Of a stretch of DNA of 64,000 nucleotides, positions 17,330 to 27,250 are shown in pieces. The stretch lies in contig JAQWMQ010000029.1 in NCBI GenBank assembly GCA_029246705.1, positions 1 to 64,000 on the forward strand, written 5' to 3'. Position 1 is the stretch's first letter. Every line of letters begins with the position of its first letter. A program made the position numbers and the translations under genes. Under the pieces are notes generated by a model. That model worked only from the letters and a program-made list of their open reading frames with translations. It had not been told where the DNA came from and did not search any database. This stretch comes from Phycisphaerales bacterium. Lineage in GTDB: Bacteria > Planctomycetota > Phycisphaerae > Phycisphaerales > SM1A02.

Positions 17330-17424
17330 CAAGAAGCTCCAAGAAGGTGCCAAGGGTGCGCCGGATGGGGTCCAGTTCCGGCTCGAGCCCTGATCTGGGG
17401 GACCACTTTTTCTTTTCCGTGAGC

Positions 17425-17430
17425 TATACT
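17425..17430 (+). promoter_or_regulatory. putative -10 of the ribosomal protein S1 gene
   Basis: TATACT, a close match to the -10 consensus, lies upstream of the S1 gene. No clear -35 is present at 16-18 nt. A start near 17437 would leave a leader of about 117 nt with GCCCC/GGGGC (about 17443-17458) and other pairing, a candidate site for autoregulation of S1. Confidence 0.4.
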
Positions 17431-17553
17431 TGCCGATTCGCCCCGAAGGTGGGGCCAAACCCGGTCGAATTTCGGCATGTTGCCGGAACGGGATGCTCCA
17501 AACTCCAAGAAGCCGTGCCGCTCGGGTGCGCGGTGGAAGTCAGTGAAACACAC

Positions 17554-19315
<1,762 letters not shown>

Positions 19316-19317
<2 letters not shown>

Positions 19318-19345
19318 TCATCATCGATCATCATCGATCATCATC
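19316..19345. repeat. three perfect 10-bp tandem repeats
   Basis: GATCATCATC occurs three times head to tail, beginning in the rpsA stop codon and ending 20 nt before the terminator stem. A 10-bp period equals one helical turn and would place identical sites on one face of the DNA, but simple slippage is the more economical explanation. Confidence 0.85.
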
Positions 19346-19364
19346 CCCGGATCACAAGAAAGAC

Positions 19365-19400
19365 GACGCCCACGGCCCTGCCGTGGGCGTCTTTCATTTG
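19365..19400 (+). terminator. intrinsic terminator of rpsA
   Basis: GACGCCCACGG (19365-19375), loop CCCTG, CCGTGGGCGTC (19381-19391), then TTTCATTTGTT. The 11-bp perfect GC-rich stem sits 48 nt after the S1 stop codon. Confidence 0.9.
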
Positions 19401-19695
19401 TTCAGGGTCGGCACGGCTCCCCTATGCCGACAGGGCGAAGCTCACCCGGTCGCAAGCGATCCCAAGGCGGCGATCAACACATGGCGACGAAGGACAGGAG
19501 TGCAAGGATCGCGATTCGCTTCTGGTGGTCTGAGATTGATGCGATGGCCTCGAACATGGGTCGGTCTCCTCGTCAGATCTGTGATTGTCGTGCTGGGGTG
19601 TCCCGGCTGGTCGGGTAGCATGGCTGCCCGGCCATGAGAAAGGTGCCACACCCGTCAAGGACATCAAACCTCTGGCACCCCCTGAGAGCGAAACG
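19401..19695. other. non-coding region between rpsA and the next gene
   Basis: A 7-bp inverted repeat GTCGGCA/TGCCGAC (19407-19413 and 19425-19431) follows the rpsA terminator. A 27-codon minus-strand ORF with a good ribosome site lies at 19474-19557 and is listed separately. A GAGAG ribosome site for the next gene is at about 19684. Nothing else was recognised. Confidence 0.4.
19474..19557 (-). CDS. putative 27-residue hydrophobic peptide
   Basis: ATG 19557 is preceded by GAGGAG 8 nt upstream on the minus strand. The peptide begins MFEAIASISDHQKR and ends with a hydrophobic stretch IAILALLSFVAMC, long enough for a short membrane helix. It is the only reading in this gap with a strong ribosome site. 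Against it: very short, no recognised family, and chance ORFs of this length are common. A membrane-associated small protein is possible. Confidence 0.3.
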   Translation of the reverse strand: MFEAIASISDHQKRIAILALLSFVAMC

Positions 19696-21624
19696 ATGGC
19701 AGATCAGCTTGCACGACCCGTACGAAAACCAGCCCTGCTGCTTTTTCTGAGCCTGGCGGCGGTCCTTTTCGGACCATCGAGATCCCAGGCAATGCCAATC
19801 ATCCAGGACGATTCGGTGCAGATCGAGCAGGCGATCGACACCTGGCTGCACATTCGCCCCTGGATCGACGAGCTGTACGTGCCCACAGCCGACCGCACCA
19901 GCCCCGGTGATCTCGGGCCCGAGCTCACCGGTGTCAGCCTGATGCTTCGATTCCAGGGAAGGATCATCGGGGTCGGTGAAGCCCATGACCAGGGGGCGGA
20001 CACCCTTCGTCAGGCAACGAGTGCCGCGGTTCAGGATGCACGGTCCAGCCAGCGCGTCCGAGACCTTCCGTTCGAGATGATTGAATCCGTCGGCAAGCAG
20101 ACTTGCGTCGAGCTTGAACTGCCGCTTCAACCGCAACCGCTCCTGGGCGAGACCTTCGAGGACGTGGTCGCTTCCATTCGACCCGGCATCGACGGGCTCG
20201 CCATTCGCCGAGGAACCAACTGGAGCTGGTCGTTCCCGGGGCGCATGCAGGCCTTCGGTCTGGCCGATCGTCCGGAACGGGTGCTGATCAGACTGCTTCG
20301 GGAACTTGGACTGCCGCCGAAGAATCCCGCTGAACTCCGCAGGATCGATGATGTGGAGTTCTACCGATTCGAGGTGATCGTGCTGACCCAGGAATCCCCT
20401 GAGAGCATGCCCTTTGAATCGATCCGCGGCACTCGGCTCGTACCAAGACCATCCGAGCTGCGAAGCATGGCAGAAAAAATCGCCGAAGCCGCTGCAGACA
20501 ACCTGCTGACCCACCTGGCCTCGGATCCGACCAGTGATGTGGGGGACATCCCCGGAGCGGAGCGCCTGGCCGACCTCGGCCTCTTCGGGGACTACGAGGT
20601 CTCGACCGACCGCTACAAGCCCATGGTCGCGTCTCCAGGTGAACAGGCACTCACCGCCTGGGCGCTTGCCCGATATTGTGCCGAGTACCGAGGGCTTGTA
20701 CCGGAAACCCGCTCCGAGATCAGACGTATTGCAGGGCTGATCATCGAACGCCTGGCAACCGTCGATCCCGTCGAGGAGGAGCCGCTCTCGGACGAACGCT
20801 GCGTTCCACTCATCCTGCTCACGGGGCTGGCCTTGTATGACCGGGCTGAGAACCGTGACCCGGTACTCAGCGAACCACCGATCCTCGCCAAGGCACGCGA
20901 GCGTTTTCTTGCACAGATCGATCGTCCTGAAGACGAACAACAGAAGACGAACCTCTCGATTCGAGCCCTCGAGGCAGTGGCTGCCTGTGCACTTTCACAG
21001 GAAACGGATCCGATCATCTCTCCGGAAAAGGCCGCCCAGATGCTGGAATCGGTCTGGCGCACTGCAGTACCGAATGAATTGATCGGCGTGCTTCACTTCC
21101 TGATCCTGGCGGATCGCACCCTGTCCCCCAACCCCAACCTGGCCAGTCACCGGGCAGCCAGCCAGCATCTGATCGAAGCATCGATCGTCAACCAGATCGG
21201 GCATCAGGATTCACTGGTCGCAGTCGATCCGCCCGTACGTGACCTACTGGGCGGGTTCGTGTTGAGCGGCTCGCCTCGGACCACTTCCGGCGCGAGCTCA
21301 CTCCGCCCCGCCCTCGCACTGGCCGCAGCAGCACGAAACGGCTTGATACCCGCTCCCGAGCGACAGGCTGCGTGGCAGTCCTCGCTCGAGCTGGCCCTTC
21401 GCTTTGCCCAGCAGCTTCAGATCGACGATACCCAGGCCTATCGAACCCCAGCCTCGACCAGAGCCCGTGGAGGGCTCAAGAGTGCCCCTTGGAGCAACCT
21501 TTCGAGGCTCTCGGACACCGCCCTGGCGCTCTTGCTCGCCACGGAGGTCCTGGCTGACGAAGATCTCGCCCCAACCTCGAGCCCGACGAAAAGTCGTCCC
21601 AGAACGACTCCAAAGGGCCCTTGA
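19696..21624 (+). CDS. secreted protein of unknown function
   Basis: 642 residues from ATG 19696 (MADQLARPVRK), which follows GAGAG by 8 nt; a longer frame to 19585 has no such site. The N-terminus has positive charge then LLLFLSLAAVLFGPSRSQA, a Sec signal. Residues about 60-250 form a mixed domain (LMLRFQGRIIGVGEAHDQGAD; then FYRFEVIVLTQES), and the C-terminal half from about 310 is helix-rich with repeating Ala/Leu/Arg patterns (EQALTAWALARYCAEY, LILLTGLALYDRAE, AALALAAAARNGL), suggesting an alpha/alpha-toroid-like or helical-repeat domain. I do not recognise the family. It precedes two other exported proteins but has its own flanking gaps. Confidence 0.65.
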   Translation: MADQLARPVRKPALLLFLSLAAVLFGPSRSQAMPIIQDDSVQIEQAIDTWLHIRPWIDELYVPTADRTSPGDLGPELTGVSLMLRFQGRIIGVGEAHDQGADTLRQATSAAVQDARSSQRVRDLPFEMIESVGKQTCVELELPLQPQPLLGETFEDVVASIRPGIDGLAIRRGTNWSWSFPGRMQAFGLADRPERVLIRLLRELGLPPKNPAELRRIDDVEFYRFEVIVLTQESPESMPFESIRGTRLVPRPSELRSMAEKIAEAAADNLLTHLASDPTSDVGDIPGAERLADLGLFGDYEVSTDRYKPMVASPGEQALTAWALARYCAEYRGLVPETRSEIRRIAGLIIERLATVDPVEEEPLSDERCVPLILLTGLALYDRAENRDPVLSEPPILAKARERFLAQIDRPEDEQQKTNLSIRALEAVAACALSQETDPIISPEKAAQMLESVWRTAVPNELIGVLHFLILADRTLSPNPNLASHRAASQHLIEASIVNQIGHQDSLVAVDPPVRDLLGGFVLSGSPRTTSGASSLRPALALAAAARNGLIPAPERQAAWQSSLELALRFAQQLQIDDTQAYRTPASTRARGGLKSAPWSNLSRLSDTALALLLATEVLADEDLAPTSSPTKSRPRTTPKGP

Positions 21625-21670
21625 AACCTGAAGAAATGGAACATGTTGCCAGATACGGGCGAATCCTGTT

Positions 21671-21699
21671 CTGACGCATGGGTACCTGCTCGATATACT
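21671..21699 (+). promoter_or_regulatory. putative sigma-70 promoter of the first STN-like gene
   Basis: CTGACG (21671-21676; 4 of 6), exactly 17 nt, then TATACT (21694-21699; 5 of 6). The predicted start near 21706 gives a leader of about 107 nt, which contains a CCACC/GGTGG hairpin (about 21751-21764). Confidence 0.55.
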
Positions 21700-21812
21700 C
21701 TATTGTTACTGGTCACAAGCCAGCATGCCTGCGACAATGATCCTTTCCACCACCCGGTGGGAATTCTAGAACCGCCTTGGCCCGATGGGCCCGCGTACGT
21801 GAGGAGATACTC

Positions 21813-22802
21813 ATGAAGAGAGTCCTGATACTCGCCGCCTGCGTCTGTGCAGTGACCGCTGCACCCGCACTCGGCCAAAGCCTCGAAGAACGACTGCGTG
21901 GCGCCAGCGTCAAGAAGCAAGCCAGCAGCTCGACGAAGCCGGTTCTTCTCGGAGCGCTCCTCTACACCGACATCTCATCCGTTGATTTCGATGAGACGCC
22001 TCTTCGACAGGTGATGCAGTTCATCGAGAACGAACTCGGCGTCAAGATGATCTGCCGATACAGCGATGACCCGAATGCACAGGGCGGCATGGAGCCGGAT
22101 GAACCCATCTCCCTGAGCCTTTCCAACATGCCCGCAATGACCGTCCTCGAGATGGTCCTGGAGCAGGCTGGTTCATACGACCCCTGCACCTGGCAGCTTC
22201 GTGAAGGCTTCATCGAAGTCGGCACCAAGGAACGACTCAGCACGCCCGGCTCGAAAGAGACTCGTCTCTATCCGATCCGTGACCTGATCTACGACCCCCC
22301 CTACTTCGACAACGCGCCTGACTTCGATCTCAACAGTGCGATCAGCCAGGGCGGCGGCAGCGGCGGTGGCGGCGGCGGCGGCAGCAGCGGTGGCGGCGGC
22401 GGTGGCCGAAGTGGCGGCGGCGGCGGCGGCTTCGGCGGCGGTGGTGGCGGCAGCGGCGGCGGCGGTGGTGGCCTCTTCGGCTCCCCCGGCGAAGACCCCG
22501 AACGTCTCAGCGAAGAGGAACGCGCCGAGATCCTTCAAGAGATCATCGAGGAATTCATCGAGCCGGAAGCCTGGGGCATCTGGGCCGACATGAAGTTCTA
22601 CCAGGGCAACTACATCATTCGCGCTCCAGACTGGATTCACCGGCAGATCGCCGGCTACCCCTTCGCACCTGCGCGTAGGCGAGGATCCGCGGTCTCCCAG
22701 CGTCGTTTCGTGACGTTCACCCCGAGGCTCTCGATCGTCCAGGGCGTGGAAATCAACTCGGTCCCGGTCACGGGAACCGCCGGTGGAACCCCCGCTCCCT
22801 GA
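21813..22802 (+). CDS. exported STN-domain-like protein with Gly-rich linker
   Basis: 329 residues from ATG 21813 (MKRVLILAACVC), after GAGGAG. The signal peptide ends APALGQ. Residues about 52-115 (VDFDETPLRQVMQFIENELGVKM, then SLSLSNMPAMTVLEMVLEQAG) follow the beta-alpha-beta pattern of secretin/TonB short N-terminal (STN) domains. A motif LYPIRDLIYDPPYF at about 150 resembles the N0-N1 joining segment of secretins. A Gly/Ser tract (about 179-224) is followed by a conserved C-terminal domain ending IIRAPDWIHRQIAGYPF. No secretin pore domain is present. A role in the cell envelope is inferred. Confidence 0.65.
   Translation: MKRVLILAACVCAVTAAPALGQSLEERLRGASVKKQASSSTKPVLLGALLYTDISSVDFDETPLRQVMQFIENELGVKMICRYSDDPNAQGGMEPDEPISLSLSNMPAMTVLEMVLEQAGSYDPCTWQLREGFIEVGTKERLSTPGSKETRLYPIRDLIYDPPYFDNAPDFDLNSAISQGGGSGGGGGGGSSGGGGGGRSGGGGGGFGGGGGGSGGGGGGLFGSPGEDPERLSEEERAEILQEIIEEFIEPEAWGIWADMKFYQGNYIIRAPDWIHRQIAGYPFAPARRRGSAVSQRRFVTFTPRLSIVQGVEINSVPVTGTAGGTPAP
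22350..22478 (+). repeat. glycine-codon low-complexity tract
   Basis: About 43 codons almost all GGC/GGT, coding a flexible Gly/Ser linker in the STN-like protein. The neighbouring paralogue lacks it, so it was probably inserted or expanded after duplication. Confidence 0.9.
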
Positions 22803-22823
22803 GCACCAACGGCAAATACACGA

Positions 22824-22868
22824 CCATACGAGAAGCGGCGCGACGAACTCGCGCCGCTTTTCGTATGG
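22824..22868. terminator. long near-perfect palindromic terminator
   Basis: A 20-bp stem (22824-22843 with 22849-22868, one G/A mismatch) encloses a 5-nt loop. T-rich stretches occur within the stem on the plus strand (CTTTTCG) rather than after it. It sits between the two STN-like paralogue genes, 21 nt after the first stop and 33 nt before the second start, and could attenuate or process the shared message. Confidence 0.6.
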
Positions 22869-22900
22869 TTTGTCGAGGCCGCACTCAGAGGAGCTCTCCG

Positions 22901-23827
22901 ATGCCAACCGAGAACCTGCCCCTTCGGGCACTGATGACACTGATCCTCCCGTGCTTGTTCCTCATCCAGTCGCTCGAAGCCGCCCCACAGCACGACATGC
23001 CTGGCGTCGTGGTTCCGGTGGCCATCGAGTCAGGTGGCAAGGCACCAGGCAAGCGGACCACGCGCAAGGATCTGGCCGCCGGAAGGCTCTCCTACCTGCA
23101 AGTCGCCATGCAATTCGATGAAGTACCACTCAAGCAGGCACTCCGCACGTTCTTCAAGGCCATCGATGTCGACTACGTTCCGTACTTTCGTGGCAGGAAC
23201 GCCGACAGCGGGATGTTGAGCGACACACCGATCTCCCTTGAGATCAAGAACCTCAGCGCACACCGAGCACTCGACCTGATCATCACCGTCGCCACGGTGG
23301 GAGAACGCTGCACCTGGCAACTGCGTGGAGGCGTGGTGGAAGTCGGCACGATGGCACGACTCGCACGCTCCGGGGAACAGAAGTCGATCGTCTACCCGAT
23401 CAAGGACCTGACCCTGGATGTCCCCTACTTCGACCCCACTCCGGGCGAGAAGAACACGACGGAACGCGAGAAGCCACGCCACCTTGCTTCACAACTCATG
23501 CACCACATCACCGCCGCCATCGTGCCGGAAGCCTGGGAACCTCCCACCGTCGATGACGACCAGGCGACACCCCCGCCCTCTTCCAATGGCGGATCGGCGT
23601 GGTCGAACCTCAAGCCGTACGAGGAGAATCCACGAACCCGCAGGATGGAAGCCCTGCAACTGTTCGTGATCGGCCGCTGGGCGAAGATGCAATACCACCG
23701 CGACGACCTCCTGGTCACCGCACCTGACTTCGTCCATCGGGCGATCAACGGCTACCCCGGTGCGACCATGCCGGATCCCAGCAAGTGGAAACTGCCGGTG
23801 GTCCCCCCAGAGAAGCAAGCCGGTTGA
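22901..23827 (+). CDS. exported STN-domain-like protein, paralogue without Gly linker
   Basis: 308 residues from ATG 22901 (MPTENLPLRALM), with GAGGAG 8 nt upstream. A signal segment (LMTLILPCLFLIQSLEAA) is followed by the same architecture as the upstream gene: MQFDEVPLKQALRTFFKAIDV (compare VDFDETPLRQVMQFIENELG), SLEIKNLSAHRALDLIITVA, CTWQLRGGVVEVGT (compare CTWQLREGFIEVGT), VYPIKDLTLDVPYF (compare LYPIRDLIYDPPYF) and APDFVHRAINGYPG (compare APDWIHRQIAGYPF). The Gly-rich linker is replaced by an acidic/polar segment. Tandem duplication is clear. The next gene begins within or just after its stop codon. Confidence 0.65.
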   Translation: MPTENLPLRALMTLILPCLFLIQSLEAAPQHDMPGVVVPVAIESGGKAPGKRTTRKDLAAGRLSYLQVAMQFDEVPLKQALRTFFKAIDVDYVPYFRGRNADSGMLSDTPISLEIKNLSAHRALDLIITVATVGERCTWQLRGGVVEVGTMARLARSGEQKSIVYPIKDLTLDVPYFDPTPGEKNTTEREKPRHLASQLMHHITAAIVPEAWEPPTVDDDQATPPPSSNGGSAWSNLKPYEENPRTRRMEALQLFVIGRWAKMQYHRDDLLVTAPDFVHRAINGYPGATMPDPSKWKLPVVPPEKQAG

Positions 23828-25563
23828 AGGATTCCACGGACAGGCAACCACCGGAGACGGGTGACCCAGGCCGGTTCACGACCTGGTCGTGGTGTCCCCT
23901 GCTGTTTGGCGCGTCGTTGCTCTCGTTGTGGTTCATCCCCGGAGACACCTGGGCAGGGTGGTTCTCTCATCCGATGCGCACCGCTCCGGGAAGCCCGGTT
24001 CCCGAGGTGACCCTGCAGGGCATTCGGCTGCTGCGCATCATGCTGCCCGTTGCCGGCTTGTGCTGGATCACGGCGGGGATCATCGTGGCGCTGGGGATGC
24101 GGGGCAGGACACCGAGCCACAAGACGGAAGATTCATCCCGGATCCCCTTCCGATGGGCCATCATCACCGGCCTGCTGGTCGCGGCATTCGTGATTCGTCT
24201 TCCCCTGCTCGGCCAGGGTCTCTGGTACGACGAGATCGTCGCATTCTGGTACTACGGGCAGCACGGTCCCGGTCCGATCCTCGGAAACATGTTCACGCCA
24301 GCCAACCATGTGCTGCAGTCACTTGGTTCCTGGGCTTCGGTCAGTATCAGCGGAGGTTCACTGGAAGAGTGGACGCTGCGCTTGCCTGCACTCCTTGCAG
24401 GCCTGCTCTCCGCATGGCCGATCTACATCATCGGACGACGCGCACTCGGTTCGACCGGTGCGATCATCGCGGTCGCGGTGATCCTGTTCATGCCGATCGC
24501 GATCATCGAAGGCACCGAGGCACGTGGGTATGCACTGATGCTCCTCTTCGGCTCGAGCTCGAGTGCGCTGCTTCTGTGCGCACTCGAGGATCGCAGGATC
24601 GAGCTGCTTCCCCTGTACGCACTGGCCTGCACGCTCGGCATCTGGAGTCACCTGGTGACGGTCGTTGTCCCCGCGGGGCACGCCCTCCTGCTGGTCGGGG
24701 TCCTGCTGGCATCGAACGACCGAAGAAGAATCTGCCTGCAGGCACTCGGCGCCATCGCCCTTGCTGCAGTGACCACGTTGCTGGTCCTGGCCCCGGTGAT
24801 ACCGGATCTCCTGCAGGCACGCAGTGATTTCACGGCGACCAGCGTGGACCAACCGACGCTGCTCGGTGCGGAGGGGCGCATGATTCTCTTCGGGTTGGGC
24901 GGCGCCTGGCCGATCAGGACCGTGGGCATCTCAGGCGCCCTGGTCGGAGCATGCCTGGCCTTGCTGGGCCTTCATCGAGCCCTGTCGGACCAGCGCTTGA
25001 GAAGATCCCTTCTGGTGACCGGATTGCCGATCCTCGTGGCTTTGCTGCTGGTCGGTGTTCTTGGGACATGGATCTATGCACGCTTCATGGTCTTCGGACT
25101 GAGCTTCGTCGCCATCGCGGTGACCGGAGGTCTGTTGTGGTTGAACGAGCGATCCAAGGGAGCGGTCGTGGTCGCAGGCATATGCCTGGGCATCGGTTGG
25201 TCGATCGTGGTGTGGAGCCAGTGGACCATCCCTCGCCAGCCGATTCGAGAACTGGTTCAACGGATTCCGAATGACGGTTCACTCGTTGCATCATCAGGCG
25301 TCAAGGACATGGCCCTGGTGGTGGCGTGGTACCTGCCGGAAGCGAGAAATCGAGTCATCGATGCGGATGCCCAGCATGAAGATGCCGCCCAGCGCCTGGA
25401 AGATCCCCGAATCGAATGGGTGATCCACGCCTACCCACGTAAATCAGGCAGCTGGCCGGCGAACATCGAGGGCATGAGCACGCTGCCCGGCTGGATCGAC
25501 CAGATGGACGGTTCGTTGCTGCTCGAGCGGAAGAAGAAGCCCTCAAGTCCCGATCAGTCGTGA
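23824..25563 (+). CDS. GT39/ArnT-like membrane glycosyltransferase
   Basis: About 579 residues with 11-13 hydrophobic segments. The first extracytoplasmic loop has LGQGLWYDEIVAFWYYGQHGPG, the Asp-Glu motif of GT-C glycosyltransferases (PMT/ArnT/GT39 class), which transfer sugars from polyprenyl-phosphate donors outside the membrane. The C-terminal soluble part (about 485-579) is mainly helical. The start is uncertain: TTG 23824 overlaps the previous stop as TTGA, like the GTGA couplings elsewhere in the window; GTG 23785 is the in-frame alternative. Its end overlaps the convergent permease gene by 10 bp. Confidence 0.75.
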   Translation: MKDSTDRQPPETGDPGRFTTWSWCPLLFGASLLSLWFIPGDTWAGWFSHPMRTAPGSPVPEVTLQGIRLLRIMLPVAGLCWITAGIIVALGMRGRTPSHKTEDSSRIPFRWAIITGLLVAAFVIRLPLLGQGLWYDEIVAFWYYGQHGPGPILGNMFTPANHVLQSLGSWASVSISGGSLEEWTLRLPALLAGLLSAWPIYIIGRRALGSTGAIIAVAVILFMPIAIIEGTEARGYALMLLFGSSSSALLLCALEDRRIELLPLYALACTLGIWSHLVTVVVPAGHALLLVGVLLASNDRRRICLQALGAIALAAVTTLLVLAPVIPDLLQARSDFTATSVDQPTLLGAEGRMILFGLGGAWPIRTVGISGALVGACLALLGLHRALSDQRLRRSLLVTGLPILVALLLVGVLGTWIYARFMVFGLSFVAIAVTGGLLWLNERSKGAVVVAGICLGIGWSIVVWSQWTIPRQPIRELVQRIPNDGSLVASSGVKDMALVVAWYLPEARNRVIDADAQHEDAAQRLEDPRIEWVIHAYPRKSGSWPANIEGMSTLPGWIDQMDGSLLLERKKKPSSPDQS

Positions 25564-26915
25564 CGGAGGGCCACGATCGGGTCCTTGCGACTCGCGATGA
25601 TCGCGGGATAGATTCCGAAGATCAGCCCCACGCCTGCGGCGACGATGAAGGACACCACGATCGACCAGAGGGTCACGACCGGGTGGATCTGCAGGTCGGA
25701 ATCAAAGGCCCCTCGGAAGAACGAAAGAGACAAGAGCCACGGCACCACGCTTCGCAGGCCGAGGGAGGTGCCGATACCCAGGAGAATGCCGATCACGCCC
25801 CCCACCGCCGACAAGCTGCCGGTCTCGACGAGGAACTGCAGGACGATGTGCTTGCGGGTCGCGCCCATCGCCCTGCGAATGCCTATTTCGCGGGTTCGCT
25901 CGGTGATCGAGGCCAGCATGATGTTCATGATGCCGATTCCGCCGACCAGCAGGCTGATGGCGGCGATCGCGACCAGCATGATGTTCCAGACCAGCATCGA
26001 TCGCTTGGCGTTCTCCAGGAGTTCCCAGGGGACGATCAGTTCGACGTCCCTCATGCCGGGGTGATCGACCTCGACGATTCGCTTGGCACGGTCAGCGGCA
26101 AGGATCACCTCGTCGGTGCTCTTGGTGTTGATGTAGATCTCGGAAAGCTCGATCTCCTCGCCACTGAAGGAACCTGATTCACGTCGAACCAGCAGGTCAC
26201 CAAATCGTTCACCTGCAGTGGTGATGGGGATGTGGACGTCCTTGTTGAGATCACGGTCCAGCTGGGCGGCGCCGGCACCACCGGCGAACCCTATGGGTTC
26301 GAGAACACCGACCACGGTGAAGACCACCTCGTCGATGAGGATCGAGGAACCGATCGGATCGTCGAGGCGAAAGAACTTCCTCGCCACCTCGTGACCGATG
26401 ACCGCGACCGGACTGTTGTTCAGCAGGTCTTCCTGGGTGAGATATCGACCTCGGGAGGCGATCCTGAGATTGGCGACCTTCTTGAATTCCGGGGTGGTCC
26501 CGAACGCCTGGGAGATGACTCGCTCCCCGCCCCGCCGCACTTCGCCGCCGGTCGCCTTCAGGGGAACCACCATCGCTTCGCCGGAGAACGCCGCATCAAT
26601 GCGTCGGAAGTCACGCCGCCCGAGTCCGTAGTAGACGATGAGCGATCGTGCCTGCCCACCACCCTGGGCCATGGCCGGCTTGGAACTTCTCACGATGATG
26701 TTGGTCGCACCCAACGCCTCGATGTCCTTGAGCGCTGCACGCTTGTTGCCTTCGCCCATCGAGACGACGACGATCACAGCTGCGACACCGAGGATGATCC
26801 CCAGGCTGGTCAGGAAGGTACGGAGCTTGTGCAGGGCGAGGTTGCCCAGACCGACTCGGAAGATTTCTATGAGGAAGGTCATGATGTTCGTGGTGCATTC
26901 CGTGGAAGTGGCCAT
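25554..26915 (-). CDS. MacB/FtsX-type ABC transporter permease
   Basis: 453 residues, GGAG 6 nt before ATG 26915. The N-terminal helix (LRTFLTSLGIILGVAAVIVVVSMGEG) is the start of the MacB_PCD domain; the middle 250 residues are the periplasmic core, and three helices at about 310-445 (LVAIAAISLLVGGIGIMNIML, ETGSLSAVGGVIGILLGI, VVSFIVAAGVGLIFGIYPA) form the FtsX domain, ending in the family's KDPIVALRHD. MacB/LolC-type permeases extrude lipoproteins, peptides or macrolides. No ATPase or adaptor gene is adjacent, so the partner is elsewhere. An in-frame ATG at 26882 is an alternative start. Confidence 0.9.
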   Translation of the reverse strand: MATSTECTTNIMTFLIEIFRVGLGNLALHKLRTFLTSLGIILGVAAVIVVVSMGEGNKRAALKDIEALGATNIIVRSSKPAMAQGGGQARSLIVYYGLGRRDFRRIDAAFSGEAMVVPLKATGGEVRRGGERVISQAFGTTPEFKKVANLRIASRGRYLTQEDLLNNSPVAVIGHEVARKFFRLDDPIGSSILIDEVVFTVVGVLEPIGFAGGAGAAQLDRDLNKDVHIPITTAGERFGDLLVRRESGSFSGEEIELSEIYINTKSTDEVILAADRAKRIVEVDHPGMRDVELIVPWELLENAKRSMLVWNIMLVAIAAISLLVGGIGIMNIMLASITERTREIGIRRAMGATRKHIVLQFLVETGSLSAVGGVIGILLGIGTSLGLRSVVPWLLSLSFFRGAFDSDLQIHPVVTLWSIVVSFIVAAGVGLIFGIYPAIIASRKDPIVALRHD

Positions 26916-26935
26916 GATAGACTCCGGAGCGCAAC

Positions 26936-27241
26936 ATGACCGAGTTCACCGTCATCTCGGAATCCGAAGAAGTCGGCTGCTGGATCTACGAAGTGGACCT
27001 GGCCTCCGCCGACGATGTTCCTGATCGACTGCAATTGAGACTCGCCTGGGAGGATTACGATCTCTGGGTGCGAGATGGCTCCATCGAGCCGGCGAGAGTC
27101 GCCAATGCACTGCTGAGGTTCGCCCTCGCCCACCAGGCCTTCCAACCGACACCGGCAAGGATCGATTCCTCCCATCCACGACGATTCGATCCGAGTGCCG
27201 ATGACGAGATCAATCGTCTGATTCGGGATATCCACGCCTGA
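26936..27241 (+). CDS. small acidic protein, unknown function
   Basis: 101 residues, net acidic, no signal peptide or transmembrane helix. It starts MTEFTVISESEEVGCWIYEVDL, with a middle segment LRLAWEDYDLWVRDGSIEPARVANALLRFAL and a C-terminal HPRRFDPSADDEINRLIRDI. No family recognised. The reading frame has ordinary codon use for this genome. TAGACT is 12 nt before the ATG and there is no Shine-Dalgarno. It diverges from the permease and converges with the histidine kinase (9-nt gap). Confidence 0.65.
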   Translation: MTEFTVISESEEVGCWIYEVDLASADDVPDRLQLRLAWEDYDLWVRDGSIEPARVANALLRFALAHQAFQPTPARIDSSHPRRFDPSADDEINRLIRDIHA

Positions 27242-27250
27242 ACCGGTTCA

